Shown piece by piece: positions 1-9,304 of a stretch of DNA of 64,000 bases; position 1 is the first letter of the stretch; each line of letters opens with the position of its first letter. The DNA comes from Symsagittifera roscoffensis (taxonomy: Eukaryota > Xenacoelomorpha > Acoela > Convolutidae), in assembly GCF_963678635.1 (NCBI RefSeq), contig NC_087064.1, positions 70,307,465-70,371,464 of the forward strand. The letters run 5' to 3'. Position numbers and translations under genes: made by a program. A model generated the notes under the pieces. The model saw nothing but the letters and a program-made list of their open reading frames with translations, did not search any database and had not been told where the DNA came from.

Positions 1-210
1 TCAACCGTTAAACCTTCGGTTGCCCCAAAATATTCACACATGGATTACCAAACATACAGACCCATGACAATACCGCCAAAAACACGCAAAACGTTCACTA
101 GAAACAACTTTGCAGACCATAATTATAATTACACACATCCATCAAAAACAAATTATTAACCACGAAAAATTTTTAGTAATTATACAAGATCTCGAAACTG
201 GGATAACCCA
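1..210 (+). other. Leader upstream of element A gag
   Basis: This non-coding, A-rich stretch lies before the gag ATG at 211. It would hold the primer-binding site if the 5' LTR ends near the window edge, but I see no convincing tRNA-complementary sequence. A short stem AACC-TTC-GGTT sits near the left edge and may be chance. Confidence 0.4.
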
Positions 211-3200
211 ATGGCACCACCTAATTCAGTAAATTTCCAAACAAATTTACATCCTCCACAGGATCGTAGTGAAAACTATCCATTTTTTCAACAAAATAAA
301 AATAAAAAACAAACATCTTATCAAATGGATTACTTATCCTCAGATGATGATTTCTTACAACCAGATATATTTACACCCTATAATCAAGAATATCGTGGAC
401 AAGGAATACAGAAATCACATACATATAATAGAATTTTTTCTCCACAACCAATAGATACACAAAACCAACAACCAATTCAACAACAAAACCCAATTAATAC
501 ACAATCTTTTCAACCAATTCAGCAACAAAACCCAATGATTGCAAACTCGTACCAACCAGCACAAATGCAAAATGAAATACCACGCCCATATTATCTTCAA
601 CAACACGAAATAACAAGAAATCAACTTTCAAATTTTTCTCAAATGCCAAATGCAGCAGAATCATTACAAATGACGATGAATCCATACCTTATGGGTGGAT
701 CATCAATAACATCAAATAAACCTTTAATGGTATTCACAGGAACAGACCCTGAATATTCTGTAGAAGACTATTTAAATGCAGTCACAGCAAATTTGATTTT
801 AAATATAGGACCTGAACCAATTAATACGCCACTACATCAAAACTGGATACATCGACGCACAGCGTTAATACAAACAACTCTAGATGGCGCAGCCCAAAAA
901 TGGTTTTCAGTATTGCCTATAGAAATAAAATCAAATTGGAAAAGGTTTACACAAGAATTTTCAAAAATGTTTGACTCCGAAAGAAACAAACAACAACAAA
1001 GAGTTTTATGTAATGAAATACGCAGATTACCAAACGAAACCATCAAGCAATTAGCAGTACGAATCGAAACACTAGTTCGAAAAGCATATTCATTAAATAC
1101 ACATGACTATAAAAACACAAAGATGACAGAAATCTTAATGATGACCTTAACACCACAATTAAGGAAAATAGCAATAAAAAAGAGAGCATCCCATCCTTCG
1201 TCAATTCGAGAACCCGATTTAGATTTTCGAAAACTAGTAGACAAACTAGAACAAGCAGAAATCACAATGAAACTCGAAGAAACGGAAAATCTGAAATTAC
1301 AATACGTTAACAGAATTGAAACAGCTTCCACAAATATAAACAATATACAGGAATCAGATACAGACCTCGTTGAAAAAATCACTGAAATACTCAATATTTA
1401 CGAAAAACACCCAAACTTTAAAGGCAAACCATCTTTCAAAAAATGGTGTAATTATTGCCGACGATACGGACATAGTATTTCTGAATGTAGACAAAAACAG
1501 CAAGACAATCAAAATAAACCTCAAAAATATAAAGAACCAAATAAATCATTCTACCAATACATGAAAAAAGATCAAAATCTACCGAACAAAACAGTCTACA
1601 GCAACAACAGTTCAGGAAAACCACTCCCGAACAATACAAATTATACAAGAAATCAATCACCATATAACTCAAGTTATAGAGGAAGATCACCAGAACGAAG
1701 AAACACGCAAAATTCATCACAAAATCACTACAATAGACCAAATAGTCGAAATAACTATTCCAGATCAAATTCAAATACACAACGATTTGTTTCTAGATCT
1801 AATTCCCAATCAAGAAATAATTACTACCCAAACAATCAATCACGAAATTCATCATACAATAGGAATAGAAACTACTCCAATAATCGGAATAGAAGTTATT
1901 CAAACAACCGAAACCAGAATTACCCGAACAATCAATCAAGGAATAACTCATATAATAGATCAAACTATAACAGACCAAACAATAATTACCAAAACAGATC
2001 GCGAAATAATTCACAAAATCGACATTCAAGTTATAATAATCGTTATAGAAATTATTCCCAATCACCACACCGGAATAATAATAACTATAATAATTCTAAT
2101 AATCGCCACAGAAGTAGTACACCTAAACATCAAAGACATATTAATCAAGTACAATCTAATCCAGAAACAACATCAGACTCTCCAGGTATTGATGACACAG
2201 TAACTGATACGTTACAACTCAATCAAATAAACTGTGGATCATCAGATTCAGAAAGCGATGCAGAAAACACTCTCTCCATCAATATGATAAAAGTCGAAAA
2301 TGACTATGAACCTGTTATATATGAACAACCTTTTTCATCACACATATATGAGAATCAATCAGAACTCCTTCACAATTATTATATTGAACCCGTCCATTCC
2401 ACACCGACGACACAAAAAACTAATGAAATTAACACTACAAATCAACCCAATGAGAACGAAAAAACAAAATGCTTGAATACAAATCACATCTATCAAAACA
2501 TACAAAAAGAACAACCCAAAGAAAAAATTTGGACTATACCATTTCTTTTAGAAAGTCCAAGAAGCAAAGAATTTCAACCACCAGATCTTGAAATTGATTT
2601 TTTAATTGATTCAGGAGCAGAATCAAATATAATAAACATTCCCACATGGAATGAAATAAAAACCTTACACCCAAAGCTAACACCTCTTGAAACCTCCAGC
2701 AAACTAGCAACAGCACAAGGATCAACATTAATAAACTACGGAAAAATTCAATTATTTCTTCTCCCCACAAGAACAATGGAGCAAAACAAAATTTTAACCA
2801 AACCATTTAAACAAATATTCCATATCACTGATATTAAACACAATATCATTGGAATACCATTTATCTCTAAATATATACCAACAATCAACATCTTGAATAG
2901 TAAAATATTAATCAAAGATAAATATACAAAAACAAAAGACACATCCCTAACATTTTTTCAAAGATTAAATAAACAACCACCATTCTTTTCAAAATTCTAT
3001 CCAATATATAACCAACAAAGAAAACACTTGAAACCACTATCAGGAAACATATACAATTTTTCAATAAAGCAAGTTCACCAATATGATAAAAAACAAAACA
3101 AACAAAAATTTTATATGTCAGATTTTGAATTCAAACCTATTCATAAATTTTTCAAAATCACAATCTCATCAATAAAATATTTGAAAAACTCGAATTCAGA

Positions 3201-3405
3201 TATTATTTCCTTACATGTATACAACAATACACCTTACCAAGTAACATTACCCTTAGGACTTTTAGGCTATTGCGAAACCAACGCTACAATATCACCAATA
3301 CACGAAAAAGCATATCGTGTAAATAATATACTCCAATTACTAGATATTTGCCAATCCACAATTCTTAATGAAGAATTATCTATAAATAGTATAATAAGTA
3401 ACTAA
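211..3405 (+). CDS. Gag-protease polyprotein of element A
   Basis: The 1,064-aa product would form the particle (Gag) and carry the aspartic protease that matures it. The N-terminal part is Q/N-rich (repeated QQQNP blocks). A helical capsid-like region near residues 170-330 contains the W-F and hydrophobic pattern usual in gypsy Gag. A CCHC zinc knuckle is visible at C413-x2-C416-x4-H421-x4-C426, followed by a long low-complexity Asn/Ser/Arg/Tyr-rich tract (about 440-650) that probably binds RNA. The retroviral protease active site is D800-S801-G802 in a hydrophobic context. The ORF stops at a single TAA (3403-3405); the same frame then stays open into the RT ORF. Start 211 is the first ATG of the frame. 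Confidence 0.85.
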   Translation: MAPPNSVNFQTNLHPPQDRSENYPFFQQNKNKKQTSYQMDYLSSDDDFLQPDIFTPYNQEYRGQGIQKSHTYNRIFSPQPIDTQNQQPIQQQNPINTQSFQPIQQQNPMIANSYQPAQMQNEIPRPYYLQQHEITRNQLSNFSQMPNAAESLQMTMNPYLMGGSSITSNKPLMVFTGTDPEYSVEDYLNAVTANLILNIGPEPINTPLHQNWIHRRTALIQTTLDGAAQKWFSVLPIEIKSNWKRFTQEFSKMFDSERNKQQQRVLCNEIRRLPNETIKQLAVRIETLVRKAYSLNTHDYKNTKMTEILMMTLTPQLRKIAIKKRASHPSSIREPDLDFRKLVDKLEQAEITMKLEETENLKLQYVNRIETASTNINNIQESDTDLVEKITEILNIYEKHPNFKGKPSFKKWCNYCRRYGHSISECRQKQQDNQNKPQKYKEPNKSFYQYMKKDQNLPNKTVYSNNSSGKPLPNNTNYTRNQSPYNSSYRGRSPERRNTQNSSQNHYNRPNSRNNYSRSNSNTQRFVSRSNSQSRNNYYPNNQSRNSSYNRNRNYSNNRNRSYSNNRNQNYPNNQSRNNSYNRSNYNRPNNNYQNRSRNNSQNRHSSYNNRYRNYSQSPHRNNNNYNNSNNRHRSSTPKHQRHINQVQSNPETTSDSPGIDDTVTDTLQLNQINCGSSDSESDAENTLSINMIKVENDYEPVIYEQPFSSHIYENQSELLHNYYIEPVHSTPTTQKTNEINTTNQPNENEKTKCLNTNHIYQNIQKEQPKEKIWTIPFLLESPRSKEFQPPDLEIDFLIDSGAESNIINIPTWNEIKTLHPKLTPLETSSKLATAQGSTLINYGKIQLFLLPTRTMEQNKILTKPFKQIFHITDIKHNIIGIPFISKYIPTINILNSKILIKDKYTKTKDTSLTFFQRLNKQPPFFSKFYPIYNQQRKHLKPLSGNIYNFSIKQVHQYDKKQNKQKFYMSDFEFKPIHKFFKITISSIKYLKNSNSDIISLHVYNNTPYQVTLPLGLLGYCETNATISPIHEKAYRVNNILQLLDICQSTILNEELSINSIISN
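3403..3405 (+). promoter_or_regulatory. Single in-frame UAA between gag-protease and pol (possible readthrough site)
   Basis: The 31 codons from 3406 to 3498 contain no stop and lead in the same frame into the RT ORF. Frame 211-5778 is thus interrupted only by this TAA, in the context AGT AAC TAA AAC AGA. Stop-codon suppression between Gag and Pol is known in gammaretroviruses. Here it is inference; a nonsense mutation or re-initiation at ATG 3499 would look the same. Confidence 0.45.
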
Positions 3406-3498
3406 AACAGAAATACGGATTATTTAACAAAAACCCCATATTTCAAACCTACATTCAACATAAGTAACTACACAGAGAGTCAACAGAAATTTTTAACA

Positions 3499-5778
3499 AT
3501 GTTTAATTTCCAACATTCACAAATAACACAAGACGAATTTGAAAAACTAGCAAAACAGCTAATTAAATATTCATCAGTCTATGCAACATCCAAATTTGAT
3601 GTTGGCAAAATCAGCTCATCACTACATCTCCCATTAAAACCAGACGCAGTTTTCAAAAAACAAAGAGCAAGTAAAGTACCAATTCACTTACACGATAAAG
3701 TGAACAGATTACTCGACATTTTAGAACAATACAACATTATATCACCAGTAAACAAAGAGGAACAACCAAAAGGCAACACATTTATCAACCCTGTTATCAT
3801 TCTAGCCAAAGGAGAATCATTAAAAATTGTTCTCGATGCTAGATACATCAACTCACTAATAGATGAATCAAAGTGTAATTGGCCCATTGAACCAATACAA
3901 GTTATTTTAACAAAAATAAACGGAAAATACTTTACCACCGCCGATATGAATAGTGCATATAATCAAATGCCATTAGATGAACAATCACGACGCTTAACAC
4001 AATTTGTTATTGGAAACCAACAATACGAATTCAACCGCTTATTCTATGGAATATCCATAGGACCAGCAGCATTTTCAGCTTTTATGAGCAAAATTTTTCG
4101 ACCACTAATACTCAAGAAAAATGCAATCACCTATTTAGACGATGTTTTTATGCAATCACAGACAAAAGAGGAAATGTTCAATGTTTTAGAACAATATCAC
4201 CAAATACTTCAGAACGAAAATCTGAAGGCCGCCCCCGATAAATCACACTTCTTTTTGACAAAAGTTAAATTCTTAGGACATAATATAGAAAGAAAAACAA
4301 TCACTCCATTGAAATCACGTATAGACGCTATTCAAAAACTCCAACCACCAACAAATAAAAAGAAAATCCAAGAATTCCTTGGAATGTTGAACTTTTTAAG
4401 CAAATATGTTTATAAAATGCAATTATATCTACGACCATTCTATAACATACTTAGACAACAAAATAATTTTGAATGGAATACAGAACATCAAGCACGATTT
4501 GAAGAAATTAAAAAACTTCTAACTGAACAAATTTCAAACACAATTCCAGATTCAAATCAACGATTTTATGCAATGTGCGATGCTTCGAACTTTGGCATCG
4601 GCGCAGCATTATTACAATCACATAATAGTACAAATAAAATGAACCTCATATCAGCAATTTCTCGATTATTCACTCAAGCAGAGCTAAGACTCTCAACTCT
4701 AATGAGAGAATGTACAGCCATAATATATACACTAACAGAATATGAATTTCTGATACTTGGATCAAAACATCCCACAGTTCTATTCACAGACCATAAGCCA
4801 ATCATCTTTCTTTTTACACAAAAGTCTAATCCAAACCACCGAATTTATAGATTTCAACTCATTTTAATGAAATTCCCAAACTTACATATAGTTTGGACCG
4901 CAGGAAAAAATCTTGCATTACCAGACACCTTAAGTCGAAATACGCCACCTGAATTACTTACACGTAAAACCACAGTCGAAATACCCAAAAACATAAAATT
5001 CTATCTTGCAGAAAATGAAACATCACCCCGATTGGAATGCAAATATGCAGTAAAAACTGACGTTGAACAATCACAAATAAATAATTTACAACATTTCCCA
5101 CTTTATTTAGATTGTCAAAATAATCACTATGAAGTTGATCTACTTGGAACATCAACTTTTAAACCAATCCCATATTCACAATGGATAAAAAATAACACCC
5201 AACAAAAAAGAATAAAACAACACCCGCCTAAAAAAGACCATTTTCCACTAATTGAAAAAGAAAATTTAACTGATAAAATAAACTTATCAGGACCACAAAC
5301 AAACGATTCAAAATACACAATAAATCAAGTTTTTGACCTCCATGACCCACTTGACACAATACCCTTATCTAAATTAGAAATTGAAATCATTTTTCTCCCC
5401 CCAACAGAAACAATTACAATTTCAACACTGAAACAATATCAAAACCTTGACCCAGTAATTCGACAACTGAAATCATGGCACAAATATAAAACTAAACCTA
5501 TCAAAGCAGATTCAACTATTCTAGGAAACAAAACACTCCTCCGATATTTTCGAAAATTCAATAATACAACAATTAACGAAAACACAGACCTTCTAGAATA
5601 CAAACTAAATGAATCTACAGTTCCCTGTCTCCCTTTAAGTATGATTCTTATAGCTTTTAATATTTCACATACACAAAATATTAAAGGACACTCTGGATCA
5701 GAAAAAACATATTCAAATTTTGTACAAAACTTTTTATTTCCCAAATGCACCAATTTGGATAAAAGTACTATGCAATGA
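3499..5778 (+). CDS. Reverse transcriptase-RNase H of element A, with start of integrase zinc-binding domain
   Basis: The 759-aa ORF copies the element's RNA into DNA. RT fingers and palm occupy about residues 60-260, with the catalytic YLDD box at Y212-D215 (Leu replaces the commoner Val/Met). RNase H follows with acidic residues D361, E404 and D431 in DAS, REC and TDHKP contexts. After the LPDTLSR motif that usually ends gypsy RNase H there is a long spacer. The ORF ends inside the integrase zinc finger: its two His are in HTQNIKGH near the C-terminus, but the two Cys are read in the next frame by the integrase ORF, which overlaps by 59 nt. Start 3499 is the first ATG; translation may instead come by readthrough from gag. 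Confidence 0.9.
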   Translation: MFNFQHSQITQDEFEKLAKQLIKYSSVYATSKFDVGKISSSLHLPLKPDAVFKKQRASKVPIHLHDKVNRLLDILEQYNIISPVNKEEQPKGNTFINPVIILAKGESLKIVLDARYINSLIDESKCNWPIEPIQVILTKINGKYFTTADMNSAYNQMPLDEQSRRLTQFVIGNQQYEFNRLFYGISIGPAAFSAFMSKIFRPLILKKNAITYLDDVFMQSQTKEEMFNVLEQYHQILQNENLKAAPDKSHFFLTKVKFLGHNIERKTITPLKSRIDAIQKLQPPTNKKKIQEFLGMLNFLSKYVYKMQLYLRPFYNILRQQNNFEWNTEHQARFEEIKKLLTEQISNTIPDSNQRFYAMCDASNFGIGAALLQSHNSTNKMNLISAISRLFTQAELRLSTLMRECTAIIYTLTEYEFLILGSKHPTVLFTDHKPIIFLFTQKSNPNHRIYRFQLILMKFPNLHIVWTAGKNLALPDTLSRNTPPELLTRKTTVEIPKNIKFYLAENETSPRLECKYAVKTDVEQSQINNLQHFPLYLDCQNNHYEVDLLGTSTFKPIPYSQWIKNNTQQKRIKQHPPKKDHFPLIEKENLTDKINLSGPQTNDSKYTINQVFDLHDPLDTIPLSKLEIEIIFLPPTETITISTLKQYQNLDPVIRQLKSWHKYKTKPIKADSTILGNKTLLRYFRKFNNTTINENTDLLEYKLNESTVPCLPLSMILIAFNISHTQNIKGHSGSEKTYSNFVQNFLFPKCTNLDKSTMQ

Positions 5779-7138
5779 CTGTATAGTATGTCAACTAAAT
5801 AAACCTTACCCAAATCAAAAACAAATAGCACAAAAACAAGATTTTAAAGGACAAAGTTTGTACTTTAATCATCGTATCTCATTTGATACCAAAGGACCAA
5901 TTTCACCCTCATCCGAAGGAAACTCCTACATTATGGTAATTGTTGACGCATTTACACATTATGTAGCACTTAACCCAGTACCACATTGTAACGCTTATTA
6001 CGCTTACACAACACTCTATGAACACTGGATAGCAAAATTCGGACTACCAGAAATTTTAGTTACAGACAACGGTACAGAATTCATAAATAATGAAATCATC
6101 ACACTATGTCATTTATATAACATTAAACACAAACCACGTACATCTCACGCACCTTGGACAAACGGCTTAGTCGAAGGTATGAACCGTTCATTACAAGAAT
6201 ATCTCAGATGTATCATCAATGGAAATGATACAAGATATACCGAATGGTCAGCAGATGTAAAACTATTTCCCTTAGCATATAATTCACAAATCACGACAAC
6301 TTTAGGAATGTCACCATATGAAATGGTTTTTAACCAAAAGCCACGCAAACCAATAATGTTTACAGCAAACTCTCATAAAAACGCACAAGGTTATTGTCAA
6401 CCAAATAAAGACTCAATTTCTTATAACCTACCATTACATACACACGATGAAGATCATTTTCATCACCCACAAATTCTTAAATTAGCCTCCGGTACACACA
6501 CCGAATGGATTTTAAACAGAGATAAAAAACACAATGAAATTTACCAAAAGGTAACAAAAAAGTTGTTACAAAGGCAAAATATTAATGAACAAATAAATTC
6601 ACGCTTTACACCAGCCTCCGATTTAAAAATTGGAACATTTGTTTTAATACCCAATTTTAATACTCAAAAAGGAATTTCAAAAAAGTTACAACCCCTTCGT
6701 AAAGGACCATACCAAATAATTGCAAAACCCACTGATGTCACATATAAAATCACCGACTCAGATAAAAAAGAAATCGTTCAACACCGAAATAACCTATTAC
6801 CTTATTATCCAAAAGAATACGCACTCCGCGAACTAACTCAATTATATTCTTTTACAGGTTTAAAAGTTATTCAAAATGACCCACATACGGACAACATAAC
6901 AAAGGAACAAAATGATATTCACCTCGGAAATCAAAATACAAAATCAAACACCACAAAAAACAATACAAAAAATCTCGATCAAAATACATCTCAAAAAGAA
7001 AGAAAAAATAGAAAAATGACAGAACAAATAATACCCCAAGAACACAAATCGACAAATCAGAACATAGAGAGTCTTCACGACTTAGAAATCAACCACGTAA
7101 AAATTATAAAGTATTCATCCCACAATCTAAAATATTAA
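5720..7138 (+). CDS. Integrase of element A (frame +1 to pol)
   Basis: This 472-aa ORF inserts the cDNA into host DNA. The Cys pair of the zinc-binding domain appears as CNDCIVC near residues 22-28. The catalytic core has D56 (SFDTKGP), D116 (TDNGTEF) and E152 (NGLVEG), giving a D-x59-D-x35-E triad. A GPY/F-like module (LRKGPYQI) lies about 60 residues before the ITDSD block. The tail is rich in N, K and T and has no visible chromodomain. The ORF's ATG is probably not a natural start, because the zinc finger is split between this frame and the pol frame near 5,735-5,745. That points to a one-base indel or, less likely, a programmed +1 shift. Confidence 0.88.
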   Translation: MYKTFYFPNAPIWIKVLCNDCIVCQLNKPYPNQKQIAQKQDFKGQSLYFNHRISFDTKGPISPSSEGNSYIMVIVDAFTHYVALNPVPHCNAYYAYTTLYEHWIAKFGLPEILVTDNGTEFINNEIITLCHLYNIKHKPRTSHAPWTNGLVEGMNRSLQEYLRCIINGNDTRYTEWSADVKLFPLAYNSQITTTLGMSPYEMVFNQKPRKPIMFTANSHKNAQGYCQPNKDSISYNLPLHTHDEDHFHHPQILKLASGTHTEWILNRDKKHNEIYQKVTKKLLQRQNINEQINSRFTPASDLKIGTFVLIPNFNTQKGISKKLQPLRKGPYQIIAKPTDVTYKITDSDKKEIVQHRNNLLPYYPKEYALRELTQLYSFTGLKVIQNDPHTDNITKEQNDIHLGNQNTKSNTTKNNTKNLDQNTSQKERKNRKMTEQIIPQEHKSTNQNIESLHDLEINHVKIIKYSSHNLKY

Positions 7139-7760
7139 AGAAAGTTGAATTTCAAAAACAACCTTAATTCTACATTTAATAATCTTTGCACCTCTGAAAC
7201 ATTTTACACTTTCAATTTTCAAGATAACATGCTGACAAACACGCAGCGATTCTAGTTCAAAATTAGCCAATAGGATTCATCCAATCCGTCACCTTCTATA
7301 ACTTTAACACAAACCAACTAGACGAAAAATATTAAACTCCAGGCATATCTATAACTATAACTCTACGACCTCCAGGTCAAAAATAAGCAAACCACTCCAA
7401 CTTGACAACTAAAATAAATATCACCATAATATCATAACCCTCCCTTATCTAATAAACCAAAGATCAACAATATTTCCCCAACTCAGACCTGAAATATCCC
7501 CCAAACAAATATGTTAAATTAGCCTAAAGTAAAAGAACGACCATTTTATTTAGCCTAAAGTATAAAAATCTCAAAAATACCCCAGATCATTTGACAAATG
7601 AAAATAAAGACAAAGAAGACCTCCCGATCACCATAAAAATTGCCCCCAACAATTTTTTACAAAACTCAACCCACTTGTCAAAAAACTAATAAATAATCCG
7701 ACCACACTTGAAAATTGCCCCAAACAACAAAAAATATTCGATCACGAAGCCATTTCTTAA
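7139..7760 (+). other. Non-coding spacer after element A integrase
   Basis: There is no ORF of note. A short direct repeat, TAGCCTAAAG, occurs at 7,520-7,529 and 7,551-7,560. A/C-richness continues, so this is still element DNA. It could be the leader of a subgenomic mRNA for the downstream ORFs, but no clear splice signals stand out. Confidence 0.5.
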
Positions 7761-8009
7761 ATGCTCTTCTATCAAACAGTCACTAAAATTATCACAAACC
7801 TCAAACAATTTTTTAAGATACTTGAAACTTTCATAATATTTCTTTTTGATATCCTTGAATCTTTTCTAATACTCTTAATCGTTTTTTGTAATATTTTTTT
7901 AATTTTCTACACTATATTCGAACTATTTCTCCAACTTTCAAAACCCTTGATTATATCCACAGGTACGATTTATAAAACTTGTCTAAATGATACGAACTAT
8001 TTTCAGTAG
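7761..8009 (+). CDS. Small hydrophobic ORF of element A
   Basis: An 82-aa ORF with ATG at 7,761. Residues about 22-62 are almost continuous Leu/Ile/Phe with few charges, enough for one or two membrane spans. It overlaps the next small ORF by 23 nt in another frame. I do not recognise it. The base skew matches the element. The hydrophobicity could simply follow from T-rich sequence, so coding status is uncertain. Confidence 0.35.
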   Translation: MLFYQTVTKIITNLKQFFKILETFIIFLFDILESFLILLIVFCNIFLIFYTIFELFLQLSKPLIISTGTIYKTCLNDTNYFQ

Positions 8010-8163
8010 AACTGATATTTTTCTACTATTTGTAATTTTCATAACATTTCTATCATCCCTCATTTTGACCATATGCAAATGTATAAAGAAAGCAGTCATC
8101 ACATTTGCTCTAGCAACAATCCTCCTAATTCTTTTCTTAGAAGAATACTATAATAAACATTAA
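7987..8163 (+). CDS. 58-aa two-span membrane ORF of element A
   Basis: ATG at 7,987, TAA at 8,161. A first hydrophobic run covers about residues 11-29, then a basic hinge with two Cys (CKCIKK, about 30-35), then a second hydrophobic run (about 37-51) ending EEYYNKH. A helical hairpin with a short basic loop is the simplest reading. It begins inside the preceding ORF and ends 20 nt before the next open frame, a compact packing typical of viral accessory genes. It resembles small viral membrane proteins only in layout; I can name no family. Confidence 0.4.
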   Translation: MIRTIFSRTDIFLLFVIFITFLSSLILTICKCIKKAVITFALATILLILFLEEYYNKH

Positions 8164-8183
8164 CTTTTTCACTAAAAGAATAG

Positions 8184-9278
8184 ACCAAAAAGCTATCAAA
8201 AATTGCTACCCAAAAGTCACAAAGTCAGTCTTCACCGACATCATCCCAAGATAACCCAACAACACCTTCAACTACCCATAATCCTCAAACATCTACACGA
8301 ATTTCCTTTCAAGATAATCCATACACTTTTGAAGAACGACACGCTCGTTTATCAGAACCACTAGAACCAGTTCAACGACAAGCACCTCTAAGCGAACCAA
8401 CATATAACTTATACCCAACACTACCACAAGAATTAAGTAGAATAAGAAATCCTAGTCAAAACCAAAATACAGTCGAAATAAATAGACAAATTATACATCC
8501 TCGACGAAACAGAAATTTTCAAACTCCCCGAGTTCATTTTGACATACCTCAATCCCCATCACAAAACACTCCAGAAAACCCCATTGGTACATTACCAGAA
8601 ACCCCTACGCTTCTTTCACAACGTAGCACCTCAAGCCTACCATCAGATTACTTAGGTTCAACACCAACATCTGAACAAATACGTGAAAATCCCTTTAACC
8701 CCCCAAACCAGGCATCACGACTACCATATTGGACAACACATTCATTTACACAAGGTGAATTAAATTTAGTCAATGATCCAATAGATATTTCTACGGATAC
8801 AACAACATCCTCATCACTACCAGAAACATTATCACTACCATCAACACCATCAATAAGCCAGATTTCACCACCACCTTTTAACTTAAATTTTCCAAATAAT
8901 CTCGACGCCAGATATCGAGAACAATCATCAACAAATATCCCTTTAAGACTAGATTGGAATACATTTACAGCCCCTCCACCATTATTTGGACAACATCTAG
9001 AAAGTAATCGCCTTCACAACTGGGCACTTAATAGATTACAATACCGACAAGACATTCACGACGATATCCGTGATCACAATATCCAAATACTCCAACAAAA
9101 CAGTTTACAATTAAAGTTTGAAATCACAGTTAAATTAAACAACATTACTCAACATCCCTACCCATTAAACCCACCAAACATAACAGCCCAATCATTACCA
9201 CCACCATTTATAACCACTGAAGTAATATATAAATACGACAGATATACCAAAAAGACAATTGGTTACATCACATTTTAG
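8184..9278 (+). CDS. 364-codon open frame without any ATG, element A accessory protein
   Basis: The frame is open from just after TAG 8,181 to TAG 9,276-9,278 and contains no in-frame ATG. The sense reading is clearly protein-like: a long P/S/T/Q-rich, probably disordered N-terminal two thirds, then a more ordered C-terminal part from about residue 250 with regular hydrophobic spacing (RLDWNTFTAPPPLF, then LQLKFEITVKL). Without an ATG it must get its start by splicing to an upstream exon, from a non-AUG codon, or by recoding; or the original ATG has been lost. A TTTTCAG acceptor-like sequence ends at 8,006. No family recognised. Confidence 0.5.
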   Translation, partial: TKKLSKIATQKSQSQSSPTSSQDNPTTPSTTHNPQTSTRISFQDNPYTFEERHARLSEPLEPVQRQAPLSEPTYNLYPTLPQELSRIRNPSQNQNTVEINRQIIHPRRNRNFQTPRVHFDIPQSPSQNTPENPIGTLPETPTLLSQRSTSSLPSDYLGSTPTSEQIRENPFNPPNQASRLPYWTTHSFTQGELNLVNDPIDISTDTTTSSSLPETLSLPSTPSISQISPPPFNLNFPNNLDARYREQSSTNIPLRLDWNTFTAPPPLFGQHLESNRLHNWALNRLQYRQDIHDDIRDHNIQILQQNSLQLKFEITVKLNNITQHPYPLNPPNITAQSLPPPFITTEVIYKYDRYTKKTIGYITF

Positions 9279-9304
9279 AACCCATACTCAGGATTATCAT
9301 ACAC

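Noticed and set aside
1436..2068. Long minus-strand ORFs opposite gag of element A (114 and 89 aa)
   Set aside because: They mirror the low-complexity Asn/Ser/Arg-rich gag tract; their Tyr/Cys/Asn-rich sequence is a shadow of it.
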